12,823 nt of DNA from Flavobacterium sp. (GCA_024642295.1 JAHEBK010000017.1:1-12823), one strand, 5' to 3'. Shown: positions 1-7,720, numbered from the stretch's first letter. Notes: generated by a model from the sequence alone, not told the origin. Made by a program: numbers and translations.

Positions 1-3000
1 ATACGAAAGTGAAGTCCCAAATCGATTTTGAACCAATGATTCGGAATTTCCTATTTGGTTTTTCTTATTTTGCAATTCATAAAATAAATCCCAACTGGTG
101 TTTTTAGAGAATAAATAACTGATTTTAGGCTCCAGTTCATAGCCTGAAATGGTATAGTTTTTTAAAGGATAATTTTCAGAAGTTACTTTTGTAGAAATGG
201 TATTTATAGAAGTGTTGAACAACCAACTTTTACGATACAGATGAGTGTATTGCAATTGGTGTGAACTGTTGTCTGACTCCTGTGTCCCATTCGAAAGTAA
301 ATTTTTAACCTTATTTTCTAAATAAGTATAGGTAACTGAATGGTCTTGTTTTCCTCGATTGTAAAATAAGGTGTTTCTAATACTCGAACTCAAGCCTAAA
401 ACATTTTCTTTAGAACTATTGAAGGGATTCAAATCAAAATTGTCCCCTTCATTTTTTGTTTTTCGATTAATTAAAAAGGAAGTTTGATTGTAAAAATAAG
501 AAGCCCACTTTTGGAATCCCGTTTTATTTTGCCACTGATTTGGATTTAAAATTAGGGACTGAGAAAACTTAGTTTGATGGGTTTTAATGTACACTAAATT
601 AGGTAAAAACACCTGGATATATTTGGCTTGATCTACAAATGGGGCAATTTCAAATTCTTGTAATTCTTGAATACCATTATTGTTGTAATCATTCCACATA
701 TAAACACCTTGTCCGTCAGCGACTTCAAGGAAGGTGAATTCTTGTTGTGGTAAGGTACCCGAAATAGTTTCATAAGTACTCGAGCTCTGAACCAATTGAT
801 TAAAAAAACGATCGTTGTAAATTATTCTTGAATTTAATGTAGATTCTTTTCTTTTGGAAGAATTGACATATTCTAACACTCTGTAATTAGCATAAATGCT
901 CAAGTCACTGGTGTTGGTTTGAATCAATTTGGATTTTAAAAAATAGGAATTAGAGTTATTTACCCGTTGCAATAATCCGTTTTGGATACTGTCATTGCTT
1001 CTTTTTAAAAGTCCAATTTCAACATAAACTTTCGTGCTGTCTCCTCGACCTGAAAAAACACCGTATTCATTGAATCGTTGGCTTAAACTAGCAAACGCAT
1101 TAGTCGTTTTGTTTTTAGATTGATTGTCCTCGATTCTACTACTACCGCCAATCCAGTTTTTGCTAAAGTGATAGCGAACTTGAGTCTGGTTTCGGATAAA
1201 ATTTGATTCATTGGTTTTACTGTCACTTTTTAAATAACTGCCTAATGTATTAATATTCCATTTTTTCAATTGGAATAAACCATTTAAAACATGCCTTTTT
1301 CCAGAGAAATTATCCGAAAAATCTAGCTTCTCAAATTGATAGGTTAGCGTACCATTACTACTAGAATTTTCATTGGGACTTAAATTAAAATTTAAACCAG
1401 AAACCAGTAAACTCTGATTTCCTGAAAGAGTATTTTCTAAATTCCAATCCCGGTCAAATTCGATAGTATAAAGTCGTTCTACAGAACTAAACTCCTTTTG
1501 AACGAATTGATAGTTGCCAAAAGCATCAATTTTCCATTTTTTTGAAAACAATCTTTGTTTTGCATTTATTTTTGTGCTTAACCCTTGATTGTTGGAATCG
1601 TCTACTGTTGAGAAAAGATTTTTATCATTATTACTGATAGCAATTTCAAAATCTACAGCTGTTTTTTCAGAAGGATTGTATTTACCTAAAAAAGTCGCCA
1701 CTTGGATTTTTGTGGGTGCAACGAGTTGAATAATAGGAGCATAATTCCCTTGTGGAATAGTATTTACGGGTGCAATATATTCGTAAATTCGAGTAATGCT
1801 AGAGTTGTTTTTTAAAATATAATTTCCATTGTTATTCCCAACTAAGCTAAATCGAACATTGAAAAGTTCGTCATTGGGATTGTTTGAAAATTCAAAATAG
1901 GTAATCCCACCAACAGTTCTTTTAACATATAAAACCTTGTTTTCAGAATATGTATCCAAAAAAGCAGAAGAGGCAACCATTGCAGTAGCATCATCGCCTG
2001 CATCTGATAAAATTTGAACTTGTTCTGTAGAAAGATTTTGCTGTACAGGTTGGTTTTTCACATCGTTTTCAGAATATAAATAGCCAGCCAAACTCCATTT
2101 TTTATTTTCATGTGAAGCACCAGCATAAGTTATAAATCGGGTGTAATTACGATCAGTATATTGGTATTCGACAGCAATTCTCATTTCAGAGGTAATTGTA
2201 AAAAGAGATGTAAAGGTGATTTCGCCAGCGTTGTAATCAATAGTGTAATCGTTGTTTTCACCTCTTTTCAATTGTCGTCCATTCACATAAACCCTTTCGG
2301 AGCCAGAGATGACTAATACAAACAATTCACCATTTTGTCCTATTAATTTATAAGGTCCTTGACTACCTTCTATTCCTTTAAAATTGCTTTTAGCATATTG
2401 TCCTCTTACGAGTGCTGCCGAAGCAAAAACATTGGTTTTGTTTTCTTCGGTTCCAAAGTCAAAATTAGCTGCAAGACCTTGTACTTTTTTATTGAAAGTA
2501 AGAAATTGTGTTTTGTTGTTTTCGAGGAAAATATCCCCTGCTCTGATGTTCCATTTGTCACTAAAGAGTTCCATGAAAATATTGTCAAACTGATCTAATT
2601 TTTGGGAATATCCTCCATTTTGAATTGGTATATTGCTATCTTGTAGCGAAGCGCGCAAGCTTACTTTATCTGAGATTTTTCCAGTGATTTGTAGGTCTAA
2701 GTTGGAATTTAAAACCGCATTTTGATTGCTCCCAATGGTGATGCCTCTGGTGATGCTTCCTGAAGTGTTCAATCCATCAAAGGGTACATTTTTTTTCGAA
2801 AGATTATTGTCAATTTTATATAAGGATTGTGTGGAAATATCGGTACTGACAACGCTACTGGAATCGTAAATTTTGTATTCTTTGGTTAAAAAATCGGGAT
2901 AAGTTAAATAATGTACTGTTATGGAATCAGGTGGGTTGACAAAAAAGCTTTCTTTGAAAATGAAAAAACCTTTTTGAAAATCAACCACGTATTTCGAACT

Positions 3001-3183
3001 GTCAATAAGGTTGTTTTGTGAATCAAACAATTTGAATTGGCTTGGATTAATGCTGAAAGCCTCCACTCGAATAGTGTCCTTGGAAACAGGAATTGTTTTG
3101 GTTTTATACAATACATTGTTTTCCTGAGCCATTAGTTCAGGGAAATAAGAAATAAGTATTAAAAAAAGTATTTTTTTTAACAT
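1..3183 (-). CDS. Large secreted, probably outer-membrane beta-rich protein (C-terminus outside window)
   Basis: I read this frame codon by codon: 1061 codons are open from an ATG at 3183 to the window edge, so the gene is 3'-truncated only by the window. Residues 1-19 form a signal peptide (MLKK, hydrophobic stretch, ending LMA), with likely cleavage before Q20; there is no lipobox cysteine. The rest is rich in N, S, T, Y and F in alternating patterns, as expected of a large beta-barrel or beta-sheet surface protein. Recognisable blocks are a GSITRGITIGSNQNAV segment (142-157), a DSNIPIQNGGYSQKLDQFDN segment (182-201), and an ERVYVNGRQLKRGENNDYTI stretch (296-315) followed by DYNAGEITF. An EF-hand/dockerin-like loop DYNNNGIQELQE lies at 832-843. 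I recall similar block patterns in large uncharacterised Bacteroidota envelope proteins, but cannot name the family. It is too different from SprA in visible length and layout to call it that. Outer-membrane location is inferred. Confidence 0.85.
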   Translation of the reverse strand, partial: MLKKILFLILISYFPELMAQENNVLYKTKTIPVSKDTIRVEAFSINPSQFKLFDSQNNLIDSSKYVVDFQKGFFIFKESFFVNPPDSITVHYLTYPDFLTKEYKIYDSSSVVSTDISTQSLYKIDNNLSKKNVPFDGLNTSGSITRGITIGSNQNAVLNSNLDLQITGKISDKVSLRASLQDSNIPIQNGGYSQKLDQFDNIFMELFSDKWNIRAGDIFLENNKTQFLTFNKKVQGLAANFDFGTEENKTNVFASAALVRGQYAKSNFKGIEGSQGPYKLIGQNGELFVLVISGSERVYVNGRQLKRGENNDYTIDYNAGEITFTSLFTITSEMRIAVEYQYTDRNYTRFITYAGASHENKKWSLAGYLYSENDVKNQPVQQNLSTEQVQILSDAGDDATAMVASSAFLDTYSENKVLYVKRTVGGITYFEFSNNPNDELFNVRFSLVGNNNGNYILKNNSSITRIYEYIAPVNTIPQGNYAPIIQLVAPTKIQVATFLGKYNPSEKTAVDFEIAISNNDKNLFSTVDDSNNQGLSTKINAKQRLFSKKWKIDAFGNYQFVQKEFSSVERLYTIEFDRDWNLENTLSGNQSLLVSGLNFNLSPNENSSSNGTLTYQFEKLDFSDNFSGKRHVLNGLFQLKKWNINTLGSYLKSDSKTNESNFIRNQTQVRYHFSKNWIGGSSRIEDNQSKNKTTNAFASLSQRFNEYGVFSGRGDSTKVYVEIGLLKRSNDSIQNGLLQRVNNSNSYFLKSKLIQTNTSDLSIYANYRVLEYVNSSKRKESTLNSRIIYNDRFFNQLVQSSSTYETISGTLPQQEFTFLEVADGQGVYMWNDYNNNGIQELQEFEIAPFVDQAKYIQVFLPNLVYIKTHQTKFSQSLILNPNQWQNKTGFQKWASYFYNQTSFLINRKTKNEGDNFDLNPFNSSKENVLGLSSSIRNTLFYNRGKQDHSVTYTYLENKVKNLLSNGTQESDNSSHQLQYTHLYRKSWLFNTSINTISTKVTSENYPLKNYTISGYELEPKISYLFSKNTSWDLFYELQNKKNQIGNSESLVQNRFGTSLSY

Positions 3184-3205
3184 AGAGTGTATAACGTCAA
3201 TATGT

Positions 3206-3213
3206 CAAAAGTA
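3206..3213 (-). promoter_or_regulatory. Candidate -7 promoter element for the large envelope protein
   Basis: On the minus strand this reads TACTTTTG, an exact match to the Bacteroidota -7 consensus TAnnTTTG. It lies 22 bases upstream of the ATG at 3183, which implies a very short leader. I did not find a convincing -33 TTG partner, so this rests on one short motif. Confidence 0.5.
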
Positions 3214-3247
3214 GTGTATTTTATGCTTTTAATATGTTTAAAATTTA

Positions 3248-3284
3248 ACCACAAACCTCTCTGCCGACAGGCAGGGACCACAAA
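3248..3284. repeat. GC-rich mini-palindrome bracketed by 8-bp direct repeats
   Basis: ACCACAAA occurs at 3248-3255 and again at 3277-3284. Between them is a 21-base insert, GC-rich against its AT-rich surroundings, containing a perfect hairpin: CTGCC (3261-3265), loop GACA, GGCAG (3270-3274). The layout resembles a small element flanked by a target duplication. However, ACCACAAA-type motifs are, as I recall, themselves repeated in flavobacterial intergenic DNA. Copies elsewhere in the genome cannot be seen from this window. Confidence 0.6.
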
Positions 3285-3310
3285 GAAGCCACTAAGATTA
3301 ACCTAGACAG

Positions 3311-3406
3311 TTTTATGCTATTTTTAAGTAGCAGTTTGACTCTGGAAACTAACCAAAGTGAATCGCCTGATTTATTCTGTCAAATCTATTTAAAAATGGC
3401 ATAAAA
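3311..3406. repeat. Long imperfect inverted repeat, arms of about 28-30 bp
   Basis: The left arm (3311-3340) starts TTTTATGCTATTTTTAAG and ends TTTGAC. The right arm (3379-3406) is its reverse complement apart from two mismatches and a small CAG/A length difference, giving about 25 matching pairs. The arms are separated by 38 bases. Either strand transcribed would fold into a stem-loop. There is no ORF inside. The right arm runs into the T-run of the aspartate kinase terminator. It may be a degenerate miniature repeat element. Confidence 0.65.
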
Positions 3407-3452
3407 AAAATCAACACAAACCACACCATCTAATCGGTGCAATCTGTGTTGA
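3403..3452 (-). terminator. Rho-independent terminator of the GNAT-aspartate kinase unit
   Basis: In the minus-strand transcript, TCAACACA (from 3452) pairs with TGTGTTGA (to 3411), with an inner CACC/GGTG pairing and an AT-rich loop. Eight T residues follow (3410-3403). It sits 50 bases past the aspartate kinase stop and separates that gene from the downstream envelope protein. Confidence 0.75.
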
Positions 3453-3501
3453 AATTTAGTATGTTTTATTTTTAAGTTATCCTAATCAGTGGACATAAAA
3501 A

Positions 3502-4758
3502 TTACTTTTCGCTAGTAATAATTTGCATCGTTTCAGTGCTGATTTGTTTCAAGATTACATTTTTACCACTCTCAACTGTTTCAGCTGCTTTGTCGTTAAA
3601 GTGTCTGATGGTGTAAAGTGTTACATGTTCGCTAAAATCTACTTTGAATCTTTTAGAAAGTACCGCATTCAAATCTTTGAAATTTCCAAATTTATCCTCC
3701 ACACATACAGAAAAACTAATCGCTGAATTTTGAATCAAATTCACTTTGATTTTATATTGGTGAAATAAGGCGAAAATTTCACTGATATGCTCTTCCATGA
3801 TGAAAGAAAAATCAATTGATGAAAGCGAAATTAATAGCTGATCTCTTTTTACGATAAAACAAGGTAAATAAGGTTCTAATGCCGCTCCTTTAGAAACCAC
3901 AGTTCCTTTTAATAAAGGATTGATGAAAGATTTCACATACAAAGGAATTTCTTTTTTCTTTAGCGGTTGTAATGTTTTAGGGTGGATAACAGTGGCACCG
4001 TAGAACGCCAATTCGATGGCTTCTCTGTACGATATTTGATTTAATAAACTTGCATTTTCAAAATATCTTGGGTCGGCATTCATGACTCCAGGAACGTCTT
4101 TCCAGATCGTTACACTCTCTGCATTCAAGCAATAAGCAAAAATAGCAGCAGTATAATCTGATCCTTCTCGACCTAATGTTGTAGTAAAGTTATTTTCGTC
4201 AGAACCCAAGAAACCTTGCGTAATGTTTAATATTTTTCTTTTTACATTTTTAGAAATGTTTTTTTGAGTTAATTCCCAATCCACTTCGGCATCACGGTAA
4301 TTGGCATCTGTTTTTACAAAATTACGAACGTCAATCCATTGCGTTTGAATTCCCATGAAACTCATAAAATGACTTAATACTGTAGTCGAAATTAATTCAC
4401 CATAACTTACTATTTGGTCGTAAACAAAGTTGTAATTTGGAGATTTATTGTGAGCTAAAAAATATTCTAAATCTGAAAACTGAGTATTTACTGCTTGAAA
4501 TACTTCATGTTTTTCATCCTCAAATAAATCCAATAGGATCTGGTTGTGGTATTTTTTCACTTCTTGAACAGATGACTGTAATGAAGGGGATTTGTCAAAA
4601 TAGTCTTTGATAACTAATTCAAGGGCATTGGTTGTTTTTCCCATAGCAGAAACGACAAGCAATACATCCTCATAACCTACTTTTTGTAAAACATCATAAA
4701 CGTTTTTAATTCCTTCTGCATCTTTCACAGAAGCACCACCAAACTTAAATACTCTCAT
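3502..4758 (-). CDS. lysC: Aspartate kinase (monofunctional)
   Basis: Phosphorylates L-aspartate with ATP, the first step toward lysine (and diaminopimelate), threonine and methionine; cytoplasmic. The 418 residues match a monofunctional aspartokinase. The N-terminal kinase domain begins KFGGASV (residues 5-11, where most family members have KFGGTSV). It has YGE at 119-121, the substrate-binding TLGREGSD (194-201), the nucleotide-binding region around VPGVMNADPR (222-231), and ATVIHPKTLQP (255-265). Residues from about 300 form the regulatory ACT region. A first ACT repeat (LLISLSSIDFSF onward) is followed by a poorly conserved second one with LYTIRHFN (381-388), so lysine or threonine feedback cannot be judged. 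No homoserine dehydrogenase domain is fused. It lies 26 bases downstream of the GNAT gene and is probably co-transcribed with it. The leader is A-rich without a clear SD. Confidence 0.93.
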   Translation of the reverse strand: MRVFKFGGASVKDAEGIKNVYDVLQKVGYEDVLLVVSAMGKTTNALELVIKDYFDKSPSLQSSVQEVKKYHNQILLDLFEDEKHEVFQAVNTQFSDLEYFLAHNKSPNYNFVYDQIVSYGELISTTVLSHFMSFMGIQTQWIDVRNFVKTDANYRDAEVDWELTQKNISKNVKRKILNITQGFLGSDENNFTTTLGREGSDYTAAIFAYCLNAESVTIWKDVPGVMNADPRYFENASLLNQISYREAIELAFYGATVIHPKTLQPLKKKEIPLYVKSFINPLLKGTVVSKGAALEPYLPCFIVKRDQLLISLSSIDFSFIMEEHISEIFALFHQYKIKVNLIQNSAISFSVCVEDKFGNFKDLNAVLSKRFKVDFSEHVTLYTIRHFNDKAAETVESGKNVILKQISTETMQIITSEK

Positions 4759-4784
4759 GTTTTTTATTGTAAATGTTTATTTTT

Positions 4785-5261
4785 TTATTTTTTTTCAGCA
4801 AAATTAGCAATTCTATTTTCATCAAGTCGAACAAGTTGCCATTCTTTTAAAATTTCAGCACCCGATTCAATGTAGAAATCAATTGCAGGTGTGTTCCAAT
4901 CCAATACATTCCATTCTAGTCGTTTTACTTTTTCATCACGAGCCAGTTCGACCATTTTAAGAAGCAACTTTTTCCCAACTCCTTCTCCTCGAAATTTTTC
5001 GGTCACAATTAAATCTTCAAGATGGATGCTTTTTCCTTTCCAAGTCGAATACTTGTAGTGATATATAGCCATTCCTACAATTTTATTTGCGTCGTTTTCA
5101 GCTACAAAAACACCAAATAATGGATTTGAGCCAAAACCATCTCGAATCAAATCATCAACAGTAACGATAACTGCGTCTGGTTCTTTTTCAAAAATAGCCA
5201 ATTCTAGAATGAGTTCTAAAACAGCTTGCATGTCTTCAGAATTTCCTTTCCGAATGTTCAT
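4785..5261 (-). CDS. GNAT-family N-acetyltransferase, SSAT (spermidine/diamine acetyltransferase)-like
   Basis: A single GNAT domain spans all 158 residues. The acetyl-CoA pyrophosphate loop is RGEGVG (91-96) within motif A, preceded by the beta-4 strand HLEDLIV (80-86). Motif B is DWNTPAIDFYIESGA (121-135), with Y130 at the usual general-acid position. The LEDLIV strand, the RGEGVG loop and the WN-PAI-FY segment resemble the spermidine/spermine (diamine, thialysine) acetyltransferase branch more than ribosomal RimI-type enzymes. The substrate is therefore inferred to be a small amine and is not proven. It is probably the first gene of a unit with aspartate kinase, 26 bases downstream. It is divergent from fbp across a 148-base spacer. 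Start: the ATG at 5261 is the only plausible one before the domain. Confidence 0.88.
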   Translation of the reverse strand: MNIRKGNSEDMQAVLELILELAIFEKEPDAVIVTVDDLIRDGFGSNPLFGVFVAENDANKIVGMAIYHYKYSTWKGKSIHLEDLIVTEKFRGEGVGKKLLLKMVELARDEKVKRLEWNVLDWNTPAIDFYIESGAEILKEWQLVRLDENRIANFAEKK

Positions 5262-5311
5262 TTAATGGCGTTTTAAATATTTTTATAACAATCTGTTATA
5301 TTAATTTTTGA

Positions 5312-5319
5312 CAAATATA
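5312..5319 (-). promoter_or_regulatory. Candidate -7 element for the GNAT-aspartate kinase unit
   Basis: The minus strand reads TATATTTG, an exact TAnnTTTG match, about 50 bases upstream of the GNAT start. No well-spaced -33 element was identified. Confidence 0.45.
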
Positions 5320-5371
5320 CAATTCTAACAAATGAAGTGGATTTTATTATTTTCGTTTTAACAAAAAAAGC

Positions 5372-5379
5372 GATATTTG
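5372..5379 (+). promoter_or_regulatory. Candidate -7 element for fbp
   Basis: GATATTTG differs from TAnnTTTG only at its first position. It lies 30 bases before the fbp ATG, a typical leader distance in this group. It is divergent from the candidate GNAT promoter in the same spacer. Confidence 0.4.
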
Positions 5380-5409
5380 TGACTTCAAACTAACTACAAC
5401 GATTTCTTA

Positions 5410-6423
5410 ATGGAAGAACGCAACAAAACACTCGGAGAATACATTATTGAAAACCAAAATGCTTTTCAATATTCGTCAGGAGAATTATCTCGAATTATTA
5501 ATTCCATTCGCTTGGCAGCTAAAGTTGTCAGTTATAAAGTGAACAAGGCTGGTTTAGTAGATATTACTGGAGCTGCAGGGGAGCAAAATATTCAGGGTGA
5601 AGACCAACAAAAATTAGACGTTTATGCTAATGAAGTTTTTATTCAAACCTTAATCAATCGTGAGATTGTATGCGGAATAGCTTCAGAAGAGAATGATGAT
5701 TTTATTACGGTAAAAGGTAGTGACAATAAACACGCTAATAAGTATATCGTTTTGATGGATCCTTTAGATGGTTCCTCAAATATTGATGTAAATGTATCTG
5801 TTGGAACTGTTTTTTCAGTTTATAGACGAATAACACCAATTGGAACTCCGGTGACAATTGATGATTTTTTACAGCCAGGAACCTGTCAAGTTGCTGCGGG
5901 TTATGTGATTTATGGTACTTCAACCATGTTAGTTTATACAACAGGGCATGGTGTTAATGGTTTTACATTGAACCCTGCGATTGGAACCTTTTATCTGTCA
6001 CATCCTAATATGCAATATCCAAAAGACGGGCATATTTACTCCATCAATGAAGGGAATTACATTCAATTTCCACAAGGAGTGAAAGATTACATAAAGTATT
6101 GTCAATCCGAAGAAGAAGATAGGCCTTATACTTCCAGATATATTGGAAGTTTGGTTTCAGATATTCATAGAAATATGATTAAAGGAGGGATTTATATTTA
6201 TCCAACGAGTTCTAAAGCACCAAAAGGAAAATTAAGATTGTTGTATGAATGTAATCCAATTGCCTTTTTGGTAGAGCAAGCAGGAGGGAAAGCTTCTGAT
6301 GGATACAATCGAATTATGGAATTAAAACCAACCGAATTACACGAAAGAGTGCCAATCTTCTGTGGAAGTTATAACATGGTTGAAAAAGCAGAAGAATTTA
6401 TGCTTAAGGCCAAAAAAGCGTAA
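5410..6423 (+). CDS. fbp: Fructose-1,6-bisphosphatase, class I
   Basis: Hydrolyses fructose 1,6-bisphosphate to fructose 6-phosphate and phosphate, the committed step of gluconeogenesis; cytoplasmic and Mg-dependent. At 337 residues it has the normal class I length. Visible signatures are GEDQQKLD (63-70), the metal-binding SEEND (92-96), and the hallmark [13 protein letters not shown] (116-128) with metal ligands D117 and D120. [13 protein letters not shown] (242-254) and [20 protein letters not shown] (274-293) carry the phosphate and sugar contacts and the conserved metal ligand E280. All catalytic positions appear intact. It is monocistronic: divergent from the GNAT gene, and followed 19 bases later by a strong hairpin terminator. 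The ATG at 5410 gives the expected N-terminus; no SD is visible, as is usual here. Confidence 0.97.
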   Translation: MEERNKTLGEYIIENQNAFQYSSGELSRIINSIRLAAKVVSYKVNKAGLVDITGAAGEQNIQGEDQQKLDVYANEVFIQTLINREIVCGIASEENDDFITVKGSDNKHANKYIVLMDPLDGSSNIDVNVSVGTVFSVYRRITPIGTPVTIDDFLQPGTCQVAAGYVIYGTSTMLVYTTGHGVNGFTLNPAIGTFYLSHPNMQYPKDGHIYSINEGNYIQFPQGVKDYIKYCQSEEEDRPYTSRYIGSLVSDIHRNMIKGGIYIYPTSSKAPKGKLRLLYECNPIAFLVEQAGGKASDGYNRIMELKPTELHERVPIFCGSYNMVEKAEEFMLKAKKA

Positions 6424-6442
6424 TCTGTTTTATAGGAAGCAT

Positions 6443-6479
6443 AAAAAAAGCTCTTGAAAATCATTTCAAGAGCTTTTTT
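6443..6479. terminator. Bidirectional terminator between fbp and the TerB-like gene
   Basis: A perfect 10-bp stem GCTCTTGAAA/TTTCAAGAGC (6450-6459 and 6464-6473) has a four-base loop, ATCA. It is flanked by seven A (6443-6449) and six T (6474-6479), so it has a U-tract in both directions. It serves fbp on the plus strand and the convergent gene on the minus strand. Confidence 0.9.
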
Positions 6480-6499
6480 GTTTTGTAAAGGAAAAGTGA

Positions 6500-6931
6500 T
6501 TATTTGTACATATTTTGCATTTCGTATGCAAAAGTATCAAAATCTACTTTTTTATCAACTAAAGAGAGTGCTTTTGTAATGATGTAGTTGATGTTACTTG
6601 GCGTAAAGCCTAAACCAACACCAATTTTTTTCAACATAATTTCTTGCTTGTCACCTAATTGATGATCAACGTGCACCATTCTCGCCAGGTCATATAAACG
6701 CTCCAATCTTTGAGAGTATAAGTAAGGCGGGTTAATTGGATGTTTTGTTGGGTTCTCTAATATTTCTTCATATTCAGAAGCTGAAATTTCAAGTTTCGTA
6801 GCTAGTTTGTCTAAGAAGTTTTTTTCCTCTGGTGCAACCACACCGTCAGCAAGAGCAACACGAACAATGGCAGAAAAATGACCTTTATTTCTCTGTTTAA
6901 ATTCGCTATCAAATAAATCTGAAAATGACAT
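6500..6931 (-). CDS. TerB-like (tellurite-resistance TerB family) protein
   Basis: A 143-residue all-alpha soluble protein with two acidic repeat motifs of the TerB/DjlA-like fold: VALADGVVAPEE (25-36) and MVHVDHQLGDKQEIML (85-100). These acidic loops bind metal in characterised TerB proteins. The helix pattern, with ends near residues 50 and 125, fits a single TerB domain. It stands alone, with no terC, terD, terE or terZ partner in the window, so a tellurite role should not be assumed. Function is unknown; metal-responsive or envelope-stress roles are known only for relatives. It is convergent with fbp and shares its terminator. Upstream is a TATATTTG element. The start at 6931 gives a compact domain with no N-terminal excess. 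Confidence 0.8.
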   Translation of the reverse strand: MSFSDLFDSEFKQRNKGHFSAIVRVALADGVVAPEEKNFLDKLATKLEISASEYEEILENPTKHPINPPYLYSQRLERLYDLARMVHVDHQLGDKQEIMLKKIGVGLGFTPSNINYIITKALSLVDKKVDFDTFAYEMQNMYK

Positions 6932-6952
6932 AATTGTTGTTTTTATATGCTA

Positions 6953-6960
6953 CAAATATA
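6953..6960 (-). promoter_or_regulatory. Candidate -7 element for the TerB-like gene
   Basis: The minus strand reads TATATTTG, an exact TAnnTTTG match, 21 bases upstream of the ATG at 6931. Upstream is almost pure A/T, with no clear -33 TTG. Confidence 0.45.
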
Positions 6961-7084
6961 ATCCATTTTTTAAATTTTTAAATTCTATTTATTATATTTT
7001 TAAGACTAATGGGCTTTTCTTTCTAAATTGTAAAATGCAAGCACTATTTGGGAGCTCAAATCGGTGGTTTTCAAAATAAATTGT

Positions 7085-7092
7085 AAGTTTAC
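7085..7092 (+). promoter_or_regulatory. Weak -7 candidate for the HupE-dCMP deaminase-protease operon
   Basis: TAAGTTTA matches TAnnTTTG except for the final base and lies 30 bases before the ATG at 7123. Nothing better was found in the 191-base spacer 6932-7122, which otherwise shows only AT-rich DNA. Confidence 0.25.
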
Positions 7093-7122
7093 AGTCCCAT
7101 ATCAATTTAATTTACGATACCT

Positions 7123-7716
7123 ATGTCTGAATTTTGGATTTATTTTCAATTAGGGTTAAAACATATTATTAATGTGTTTTCCTATGATCATATATTATTT
7201 TTGATCGCCTTGTCGGTTCCCTTTAGTTTTAAAGATTGGAAACGTATTTTGCTTTTGGTCACTTTGTTTACTGTAGGACACAGTATGTCTTTATTATTGG
7301 TGATTTTTGGAATCGTAGCCATCAAAGTAAGTGTTGTCGAAATGTTGATTCCTATAACAATACTAATTGTAGCGCTCTTTAATTTATTTACTGCAGGTAA
7401 AACCAATAAAAAAGAAAGCATAAACCTGATTTTTTTTGTGACACTATTCTTTGGAATAATACACGGACTGGGTTTTTCGACTTATTTTAAATCGATTATT
7501 GCAGGAAACACAACTTCAAAATTATTGCCTTTATCTGAATTTGCTTTAGGAATCGAAGCAGCTCAAATTATAGTTGTTTTTGTAGTCCTTATTCTTTCTT
7601 ATATTGTTCAGACGTTCTTTAGATTTTCAAAAAGGGACTGGACTTTGGTAATGTCAGCATTTATTATTGGAGTGGTCTTGCCAATGATTATTGGTAATGA
7701 AATATGGATTAAATAA
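7123..7716 (+). CDS. HupE/UreJ-type integral membrane protein
   Basis: The 197-residue protein is very hydrophobic, with about six membrane segments (roughly 22-34, 41-64, 72-90, 100-118, 140-164, 174-192). Polar residues inside the helices match the HupE/UreJ family: H14, D22-H23 in FSYDHILFL, G52-H53 in LFTVGHSMS, H114 in FGIIHGLGF, and E145 in ALGIEAAQ. Family members were named from hydrogenase and urease clusters, where some transport nickel. No hydrogenase or urease gene is nearby, and the group found in Bacteroidota is uncharacterised. Metal transport is therefore only a possibility suggested by the His and acidic residues. It is the first gene of a tight operon, ending four bases before the dCMP deaminase ATG. 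Confidence 0.8.
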   Translation: MSEFWIYFQLGLKHIINVFSYDHILFLIALSVPFSFKDWKRILLLVTLFTVGHSMSLLLVIFGIVAIKVSVVEMLIPITILIVALFNLFTAGKTNKKESINLIFFVTLFFGIIHGLGFSTYFKSIIAGNTTSKLLPLSEFALGIEAAQIIVVFVVLILSYIVQTFFRFSKRDWTLVMSAFIIGVVLPMIIGNEIWIK

Positions 7717-7720
7717 AAAA

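Noticed and set aside
2359..3116. Small ORFs on both strands inside the large envelope gene (65-79 residues)
   Set aside because: The long minus-strand frame from 3183 is open without a stop through the whole region, so these are out-of-frame shadows.
3523..3726. Plus-strand ORF of 67 residues within aspartate kinase
   Set aside because: It lies entirely inside a clearly recognised enzyme on the opposite strand and has no recognisable domain.
7691..7720. Upstream extension of the dCMP deaminase starting at TTG 7691 or ATG 7697
   Set aside because: It overlaps the membrane-protein gene by up to 26 bases and adds residues not expected for the family. The ATG at 7721 sits four bases past the preceding stop and gives the normal N-terminus.
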